Of a stretch of 5,055 bases of DNA, positions 1 through 5,055 are shown one piece after another (position 1 is the first letter of the stretch; every line of letters starts with the position of its first letter). The notes under the pieces are model-generated. The model was given only the letters and a program-made list of their open reading frames with translations, ran no database searches and was not told the DNA's origin. Position numbers and translations under genes: made by a program. The stretch is from an uncultured Alistipes sp. (GTDB lineage: Bacteria; Bacteroidota; Bacteroidia; Bacteroidales; Rikenellaceae): positions 1-5,055 of the forward strand of contig CAKVKI010000199.1 of assembly GCA_934754975.1 (NCBI GenBank), given 5' to 3'.

Positions 1-621
1 GCCTATGACAACTCCCTCGATATGCTCAAGGAGACCAAGCTCCGGGCGCCTTTCGCCAGTGTCGTCGAGCGCAAATACGTCGATAATTTCGAACGGGTGC
101 AGGCCGGACAGACCATCGTGCGCGTCGTAAATCCTGTGACGACACAGGTGCAGTTCACCCTGCCTGAAAGCGCCCTGCCGCTGCTGGCCGCCCAATCCAC
201 GCGCTTCGAGGTCGAATTCGACAACTACCGGGGCGTGAAATTCCCGGCTGTCCTGAAAGATTATGCCAAAACTTCGTCCGACGCTTCGGGATTTCCCGTA
301 TCGCTGCGCCTGACCAACGCCGATCCGGGACGTTATCCCATCTCTCCGGGCATGTCGTGTACGATTACCATGCAGAGCGCCGATCCGGTTCCCGACGCCG
401 TGTCGCTGCCCGTGTCGGCGATCTTCGCTCCGGCCGAGGGCGGCACTTATGTCTGGATCGTGACCGGCGACGACCATGTCATGCGCCGCGAGGTGACTCT
501 GGGTGAGCTGTACGGACGCGACCGCGTCGTGGTAGACAGCGGTGTGGAGCCGGGCGAGCGTGTCGTCACGGCGGGCGTTTATCAACTGCGCCAGGGCGAG
601 CGGGTGCGAATCTTAAACTGA
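1..621 (+). CDS. RND efflux periplasmic adaptor subunit (membrane fusion protein, HlyD/AcrA family), 5'-truncated
   Basis: This is the C-terminal part (206 codons plus TGA) of a periplasmic adaptor that links an inner-membrane RND pump to a TolC-type channel. The frame is open to the window edge, so the true start, the signal peptide or lipobox, the coiled-coil hairpin and the first half of the lipoyl domain lie upstream. The ATG at 22 is internal, because homologous sequence runs through it. Codons 14-18 read LRAPF, the hallmark that opens the second lipoyl half-motif after the hairpin. That half-motif continues to about codon 44 and includes VQAGQ. A beta-barrel domain follows (about 48-127, with SPGMSCTI near its end). 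The membrane-proximal domain comes last (about 134-206, starting SLPVSAIF, with VEPGERVVTAG and QGERVRI near the end). The family and role are clear from these motifs and from the pump gene 7 bp downstream. The substrate is unknown. The adaptor could belong to either the AcrA-like or the TriA-like branch. Confidence 0.93.
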   Translation, partial: AYDNSLDMLKETKLRAPFASVVERKYVDNFERVQAGQTIVRVVNPVTTQVQFTLPESALPLLAAQSTRFEVEFDNYRGVKFPAVLKDYAKTSSDASGFPVSLRLTNADPGRYPISPGMSCTITMQSADPVPDAVSLPVSAIFAPAEGGTYVWIVTGDDHVMRREVTLGELYGRDRVVVDSGVEPGERVVTAGVYQLRQGERVRILN

Positions 622-628
622 TACGGTC

Positions 629-3600
629 ATGAGTCTGCCCGAATATTCGCTGAAGAATAAAAAAGTCGTCTGGTTTTTCCTTTTCGTCCTGCTTGCGGGC
701 GGCGCCCTCGGGTTCGCCACGCTGGGCAAAAAGGAGGATTCGACGTTTGTCATCAAGAGCGCGTCGCTGGTCTGCTCCTATCCCGGAGCCACGCCGCTGG
801 AGGTCGAACAGCTCATTTCCGAGCCGATCGAACGCGAGGTGCAGTCGATGCGCCTGGTGCATAAAATCACCTCCGAGTCCTATTACGGACTTTCGAAAAT
901 CATGGTCGAACTCGATCCTGCGACCGGCGCTGCGGAGATTCCGCAGTTGTGGGACGAACTGCGGCGCAAGGTCCTTAACATCCAGCCCCGACTGCCGGCC
1001 GGGGCTTCGCCCGTCACCGTGGCCGACGATTTCGGCGACGTGTACGGTATCTATTACGGTCTTTCGGTCGACGGCGGATTCACCTGGTCCGAACTGCGCG
1101 AATGGGCGCAGCGGATCAAGACGGCGCTGGTGACCGTGGACGGCGTGCAGAAGGTGACGCTTTTCGGCGAGCAGACGCCCGTGGTGAACGTCTATGTCAG
1201 CCTTGCGGCGCTCGCCAACTTCGCCATCCGACCCGAATCGATCGTGGCGACCATCGGCCAGCAGAACACGATCGTCAACAGCGGCGAGAAGCAGGCCGGG
1301 GCGCTCGAAATACAGATATTGGAGGATGGCGCCTATAAGAACCTCGGCGATATCTCGAACCAGCTGCTCATCTCCTCTTCGGGCAAACAGTACCGGTTGG
1401 GCGACATCGCCCGCGTGGAGCGGGGATACGCCGATCCGCCGCAGACGCTGATGCGCGTAAACGGCCGCCGGGCGGTGGGCATCGGCATTTCGACCGAGGC
1501 CGGCGTGGATGTGGTGAAGGCGGGGGAGAAGATCGGCCGGGTACTCGACGGCCTTACGCGCCAGATGCCCGTAGGCATGGACCTCACGGTGCTTTACCCC
1601 GAAGACCGTATTGCCCGGGAAGCTAATTCTACGTTTATCCTGAACCTTGCCGAATCGGTGGCGATCGTTATCCTGATTATCATGCTTGTCATGGGATTTC
1701 GCGCCGGTGTGCTGATCGGCAGTTCGCTGTTGTTCTCCATCGGTGGTACGCTCCTGCTGATGCAGTTTCTGGGCGAAGGGCTCAACCGCACTTCGCTGGC
1801 CGGATTCATCATCGCGATGGGGATGCTGGTGGACAACGCCATTGTGGTGACCGACAATGCGCAGCAGGCCATGCTGCGGGGCGTCGCGCGGCGGCAGGCC
1901 GTCATCGACGGGGCCAATGCTCCGCGCTGGAGCCTGCTGGGAGCGACGCTGATCGCTATTTTCTCGTTCCTGCCGCTCTACCTGGCCCCTTCGTCCGTGG
2001 CCGAGATCGTCAAGCCGCTGTTCGTCGTGCTGGGGCTTTCGCTGCTGCTGAGCTGGGGGCTGGCCCTTACGCAGACGCCGCTTTTCGGCGATTTCATGCT
2101 CCGCGTCAAACCTGCGGCGCACGATCCCTACGATACGAGGTTTTACCGGAAATTCGACCGTCTGCTGGCCGGGCTGCTGCGGTGGCGGTGGGGTGTCGTG
2201 GCGGGCGTCGTCGCGCTCTTCGCGCTTTCGCTGGCGGTAATGGGTCTCATGCCGCAGAATTTCTTTCCGTCGCTGGACAAGCCCTATTTCCGGGCAGACG
2301 TGCTGCTGCCCGAAGGGTATAACATCCGCGATACGGAGCGCAACCTGCGCCTGATGGAGGAGTGGCTCCATGCGCAGCCCGAAGTGAAGACCGTGTCGGT
2401 GACGATGGGCTCCACGCCGCCGCGCTACTACCTGGCCAGCAGCAGCATTTCGCTGCGGCCCAATTTCGGCAATATCCTGATCGAACTGCACGACCGGAAA
2501 CAGACCGGGGAGGTCGAAAATCGTTTCAACGCCTACGTCGTGGCGAACTGTCCCGATGTGTGGCTGCGCTCGTCGCTTTTCAAGCTCTCGCCCGTGCCCG
2601 ACGCCGCAATCGAATTCGGGTTCATCGGCGACGATATCGACACCCTCCGCCGTCTGACGCAGGCGGCTGAAGAGATCATGTGGCGCACGCCTGGCACGGC
2701 GAATATCCGCAACAGCTGGGGCAATCGTATTCCGACATGGCTGCCGCTCTACTCGCAGATGAAAGGCCAGCGCATCGGCGTCACCCGCAGTCAGATGGCG
2801 CAGGGCATTACCATCGCCACGCAGGGCTACCGGCTCGGCGAGTACCGCGAGGGCGACCAGTTCATGCCGATCCTGCTCAAGGATGAAAATATCGACGCCT
2901 ATAACCTGACCAACCTGCAGGCGCTGCCGATCTTTACGCCTGCGGGCAAAGTCTACTCCATCGAGCAGGCGACCGACGGTTTCCGCTTCGAATACCGCGG
3001 CGGGGTGGTGAAACGTTACAACCGCCAGCGGGTGATGAAGGCGCAGTGCGACCCGGCGCGCGGAGTCAATACGATGGAGCTGTTCGCCGCCCTGCGCGAT
3101 TCGGTGACCCGCGCCGTGCCGCTGCCCGAAGGCTATTCGATGAAGGTCTTTGGCGAGCAGGAGAGCCAGCAGGAGTCCAATTCGGCGCTGGCCGAGTACA
3201 TGCCACTGACGATGATCCTGATCTTCATCGTCCTGCTTCTGCTGTTCCGCAACTACCGCGAGCCGGTCATCATCCTGCTGATGATCCCCCTGATCTTTAT
3301 CGGTGTGGTCTTGGGACTGGCCGTTACGGGCAAGGTGTTCAACTTCTTTTCGCTGCTGGGACTGCTGGGGCTTGTGGGGATGAATATCAAGAACGCCGTG
3401 GTGCTTGTCGAGCAGATCGGCGTCCTGCGGGCCGAGGGCAAAGGGCCTTACGATGCGCTGGTCTCCGCCACGCGCAGCCGTATCGTGCCCGTGGCGATGG
3501 CTTCGGGGACTACGATCCTCGGCATGCTGCCCCTGCTGTTCGACTCGATGTTCGGGGCGATGGCCGCGACGATCATGGGCGGATTGCTGGTCGCCACGCT

Positions 3601-3661
3601 GCTGACCGTCTGTGTCCTCCCGGTCGTCTACGCCATCTTCTATAATATTCGTGAATCATGA
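629..3661 (+). CDS. Efflux RND transporter permease subunit (AcrB/HAE-type, proton-driven inner-membrane pump)
   Basis: This complete 1010-residue pump is close to the usual RND length of about 1000-1050. It exports substrates from the periplasm or inner membrane in exchange for protons, working as a trimer with the adaptor and channel encoded on either side. The topology is the duplicated RND plan. TM1 is at about 13-31, followed by a large periplasmic loop (32-335). TM2-6 lie at about 336-481 and TM7 at about 520-540. A second large loop (541-856) and TM8-12 (about 857-1003) complete it. YPGATPLEVE at 51-60 is a typical porter-domain start, and EDSTFVIK at 36-43 recalls the EDPxFTIK motif of TriC-like pumps. 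Compared with AcrB, the proton relay has D402 (D407), N403 (D408), K921 (K940), R951 (R971) and A958 (T978), so the second Asp and the Thr are replaced. The ATG at 629 gives a standard short cytoplasmic N-terminus (MSLPEYSLKNKK) before TM1. No Shine-Dalgarno sequence is visible. The transported compounds cannot be predicted. The lack of a metal-pump signature makes a CusA-type role less likely. Confidence 0.97.
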   Translation: MSLPEYSLKNKKVVWFFLFVLLAGGALGFATLGKKEDSTFVIKSASLVCSYPGATPLEVEQLISEPIEREVQSMRLVHKITSESYYGLSKIMVELDPATGAAEIPQLWDELRRKVLNIQPRLPAGASPVTVADDFGDVYGIYYGLSVDGGFTWSELREWAQRIKTALVTVDGVQKVTLFGEQTPVVNVYVSLAALANFAIRPESIVATIGQQNTIVNSGEKQAGALEIQILEDGAYKNLGDISNQLLISSSGKQYRLGDIARVERGYADPPQTLMRVNGRRAVGIGISTEAGVDVVKAGEKIGRVLDGLTRQMPVGMDLTVLYPEDRIAREANSTFILNLAESVAIVILIIMLVMGFRAGVLIGSSLLFSIGGTLLLMQFLGEGLNRTSLAGFIIAMGMLVDNAIVVTDNAQQAMLRGVARRQAVIDGANAPRWSLLGATLIAIFSFLPLYLAPSSVAEIVKPLFVVLGLSLLLSWGLALTQTPLFGDFMLRVKPAAHDPYDTRFYRKFDRLLAGLLRWRWGVVAGVVALFALSLAVMGLMPQNFFPSLDKPYFRADVLLPEGYNIRDTERNLRLMEEWLHAQPEVKTVSVTMGSTPPRYYLASSSISLRPNFGNILIELHDRKQTGEVENRFNAYVVANCPDVWLRSSLFKLSPVPDAAIEFGFIGDDIDTLRRLTQAAEEIMWRTPGTANIRNSWGNRIPTWLPLYSQMKGQRIGVTRSQMAQGITIATQGYRLGEYREGDQFMPILLKDENIDAYNLTNLQALPIFTPAGKVYSIEQATDGFRFEYRGGVVKRYNRQRVMKAQCDPARGVNTMELFAALRDSVTRAVPLPEGYSMKVFGEQESQQESNSALAEYMPLTMILIFIVLLLLFRNYREPVIILLMIPLIFIGVVLGLAVTGKVFNFFSLLGLLGLVGMNIKNAVVLVEQIGVLRAEGKGPYDALVSATRSRIVPVAMASGTTILGMLPLLFDSMFGAMAATIMGGLLVATLLTVCVLPVVYAIFYNIRES
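3658..3661 (+). other. ATGA start/stop overlap between pump and channel genes
   Basis: The channel's ATG (3658-3660) and the pump's TGA (3659-3661) share bases. Such overlaps usually mean that a ribosome ending on the first gene restarts on the second, which would tie channel output to pump output. No Shine-Dalgarno sequence is seen before the ATG, which fits a Bacteroidota genome and a coupled start. The first 40 or so bases of the channel gene are noticeably T-rich compared with their surroundings, partly because they encode the hydrophobic signal peptide. The coupling itself is inferred. Confidence 0.75.
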
Positions 3662-4899
3662 AACCGTTTCTGTTGTCAGTTATTTTGTTGTTTTGCCTGC
3701 CGTCGCATGCCCAGACCACGCTCGACGATTACCGCCGCGACGTGACCGAGTACAGCCGCCGGCTGAAAGTCGCCGCCGCCGGAAGCGATGCCGCCGCCGA
3801 AGCTGTGGGGCAGGCGCGGACGGGCTACCTGCCGCGGTTGTCGCTCGACGGCAGCTTCACGGCTACCGTCCATCACTACGACGGAATCGAACGGTGGAAC
3901 TTCAGCGTCCTGCCCCAATTGGTGCAGGTCGTCTACGGCGGCGGAGCCGTACGCGCGGCCTGCAAACAGGCCGAACTGGGATATGATATCGCCCTCTGCG
4001 ACGAGGAGTTCTCCAGGCTCGACGTCCGCTATACGGCCGAGTACACCTACTGGAATCTTTCGGCCATGGCGCTCTATGCCGCCTCGATGCGCGAGTATGT
4101 CAGTATCATCCGTTCACTCAAAGAGGTGGTGGACCGCCGGTTTGCCGAAGGGTATATCGCCAAGGGCGACGTGCTGATGATCGACACGCGCCTGAGCGAA
4201 GCGCAGTACGAACTGATCTCCGCCGAGCAGAATTACGCCGTGGCCCTGCATAATTTCAACATCCTGCGGGGCGTCGATCCTGCGCTCGGCGTAACGCTGT
4301 CGCAGGGCATCCGCGATTCGCTTCCGCAGCCCGTGCGGGTGCCTGCCGACGAAGCCGCGGCGTTTCGGCCCGACTATGCCGCCGCACAGCTGCGCAGCGA
4401 CCGGGCCGAAGCCGGTGTGCGCGCGGCTCGCGCGGCTTTCAATCCGCAGCTGAGCGTCGGCGTCGGCGGATCGTGGCAGCCCTATTATCCCAACCGTACG
4501 GGCGCAACGACGGTGGACGGTTCGGCATTCATGAAACTCTCCCTGCCGATATTCCATTGGGGCGAACGCCGCCGCGCGACGGGCGCCGCCCGTGCCGTGC
4601 AGCAGCAGAGCGAGTGGAACGCCGCACAACTTTACGACGATATCGTGCGCGACGAGATGAACGGCTGGACGGCGCTGGAGAACAGCCGTGCGCAGGTCGA
4701 AGCCACGGAGCAGAGCCTGCGCATCGCCGGCGAGAACCTCGACATCAGCACCTATTCCTACGGCGAGGGGCTGGCGACGATTCTCGATGTGCTGCAGGCA
4801 CAGCTGAGCTGGATTCAGCTCTATACCAATGCCATCAAGGCGCATTACAATTACGCCGTGGCGGTGTCGGACTACCGGCGCATCACGGCGCAGCAATAG
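3658..4899 (+). CDS. TolC family outer-membrane efflux channel protein
   Basis: This complete 413-residue protein is the outer-membrane exit duct of the same tripartite pump. It begins with a Sec signal peptide (a Lys, then a hydrophobic core at about residues 4-14) and probable signal peptidase I cleavage after SHA (residue 18). Cys13 sits in LLFC, which does not fit a lipobox, so the protein is probably not a lipoprotein, unlike OprM. The two repeats of the OEP family are visible. The first runs from about 20 to 210, with YLPRLSLDGSF at 58-67 and the helical RFAEGYIAKGDVLMID at 161-176. The second runs from about 233 to 410, with FNPQLSVGVG at 261-270, LPIFHWGERR at 296-305 and the typical C-terminal helix YSYGEGLATILDVLQAQ at 366-382. 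It is shorter than E. coli TolC (mature form about 470 residues), mainly for lack of a long C-terminal tail. Its ATG overlaps the pump's TGA by 4 bases, suggesting translational coupling. The start is supported by the signal peptide that begins exactly there. Confidence 0.95.
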   Translation: MKPFLLSVILLFCLPSHAQTTLDDYRRDVTEYSRRLKVAAAGSDAAAEAVGQARTGYLPRLSLDGSFTATVHHYDGIERWNFSVLPQLVQVVYGGGAVRAACKQAELGYDIALCDEEFSRLDVRYTAEYTYWNLSAMALYAASMREYVSIIRSLKEVVDRRFAEGYIAKGDVLMIDTRLSEAQYELISAEQNYAVALHNFNILRGVDPALGVTLSQGIRDSLPQPVRVPADEAAAFRPDYAAAQLRSDRAEAGVRAARAAFNPQLSVGVGGSWQPYYPNRTGATTVDGSAFMKLSLPIFHWGERRRATGAARAVQQQSEWNAAQLYDDIVRDEMNGWTALENSRAQVEATEQSLRIAGENLDISTYSYGEGLATILDVLQAQLSWIQLYTNAIKAHYNYAVAVSDYRRITAQQ

Positions 4900-4908
4900 T
4901 CCGGAAAC

Positions 4909-4947
4909 AAAGAAGCGGAGGCTTTTCGAAAAACCTCCGCTTCTTTT
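4909..4947 (+). terminator. Rho-independent terminator hairpin, probably bidirectional
   Basis: A perfect 13-bp inverted repeat, AAAGAAGCGGAGG (4909-4921) and CCTCCGCTTCTTT (4934-4946), encloses a 12-base centre. A few more T-A pairs may form there around TTCGAA after one C-A mismatch. The stem begins 10 bases after the channel's TAG, and the + strand ends in TTCTTTT. The T tract is interrupted and partly inside the stem, so the stem must do most of the work. Read on the - strand, the hairpin is followed by TTCTTTGTTT, and it lies 16 bases past the stop of the convergent OsmC-like gene. One hairpin could therefore end both transcripts. The structure is directly visible; termination in both directions is inferred. 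Confidence 0.88.
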
Positions 4948-4962
4948 CGCCGGATTCCCGCA

Positions 4963-5055
4963 TCAGGCTTTCGCCGGTTCGGTGCTGACCACCGCGATTT
5001 CGTGCGATACCGGGGCGATCATGCGGAACATGCGCATGATGCCGCAGTATTTCTC
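4963..5055 (-). CDS. OsmC family protein, C-terminal end only (partial)
   Basis: Reading the - strand from the window edge gives 30 codons and a TGA (4963-4965). The tail contains EKYCGIMRMF followed by IAPVSHEIAVV. The EKYC motif followed by a short helix and a final beta strand is typical of the C-terminus of OsmC/Ohr-superfamily proteins of the YhfA type, where this Cys is the second conserved cysteine of the redox pair. Family members reduce organic hydroperoxides or have related thiol chemistry in the cytoplasm, but many are uncharacterised. The first cysteine and most of the protein are outside the window, so activity cannot be judged. The gene converges on the efflux operon and is transcribed separately, with no sign of a functional link. 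The call rests on about 25 residues, so a different family remains possible. Confidence 0.72.
   Translation of the reverse strand, partial: EKYCGIMRMFRMIAPVSHEIAVVSTEPAKA

Noticed and set aside
22..24. ATG at 22 as the start of the adaptor gene.
   Set aside because: The same frame is open upstream to the window edge, and the family needs a signal sequence, first lipoyl half and hairpin before this point. It is an internal Met.
566..2491. A very long open frame (641 codons) on the - strand opposite the pump gene.
   Set aside because: It is antisense to a clear RND pump. Its translation is rich in His, Arg, Gln and Asp with no recognisable domain, as expected from the complement of GC-rich codons. 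It is a coding shadow.
3046..3645. A 199-codon + strand open frame inside the pump gene.
   Set aside because: It overlaps TM8-12 of the pump in another frame, is rich in Arg, Ala and Gly, and shows no domain or membrane pattern. It is a frame shadow of GC-rich DNA.
4114..4896. A 260-codon - strand open frame opposite the channel gene.
   Set aside because: It is antisense to a complete TolC-type gene, with Arg/His/Ala-rich translation and no recognisable family. The convergent gene really present on this strand ends at 4963, outside it.
4945..4977. Direct repeat TTTCGCCGG at 4945-4953 and 4969-4977 after the terminator.
   Set aside because: Only 9 bases long, and one copy lies within the end of the OsmC-like coding sequence. 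Such a match is expected by chance in GC-rich DNA, and no mobile element or attachment-site context is seen.
4473..4988. A + strand open frame running past the channel gene and through the terminator.
   Set aside because: It lies out of frame with the channel, reads through a strong hairpin and into the antisense of the OsmC-like gene, and its translation has no recognisable features.

Overview
The window holds most of a tripartite RND multidrug-type efflux operon on the + strand, followed by a terminator hairpin and the tail of a convergent gene. The DNA is GC-rich (roughly 60 % by eye). None of the starts has a clear Shine-Dalgarno sequence, and the proteins read like those of Bacteroidota. 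A GC-rich member of the Bacteroidales such as Alistipes is my best guess. That is an inference from composition and protein style, not a proven assignment.

Layout: (1) 1-621, the 3' two thirds or so of a periplasmic adaptor (membrane fusion protein), cut by the window edge. (2) 629-3661, a complete 1010-residue inner-membrane RND pump. (3) 3658-4899, a complete 413-residue TolC-type outer-membrane channel whose start codon overlaps the pump's stop codon (ATGA). (4) 4909-4947, a strong 13-bp GC-rich hairpin with a T-rich tail that ends the operon. (5) 4963-5055, on the - strand, the last 30 codons of an OsmC-like protein that converges on the operon and probably shares the hairpin as a terminator.

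The three + strand genes are in the usual order adaptor, pump, channel. They lie 7 bp apart and then overlap by 4 bp, so they are almost certainly co-transcribed and make one envelope-spanning complex. The pump takes substrate from the periplasm or inner membrane using proton influx, the adaptor bridges it to the channel, and the channel leads out through the outer membrane. The substrate cannot be read from the sequence. The operon's promoter and any regulator lie upstream of the window.

Nothing here looks like a new biological system. The points most worth a second look are the altered proton-relay residues of the pump (Asp-Asn instead of Asp-Asp, and Ala in place of a conserved Thr) and the shared terminator between the convergent genes.
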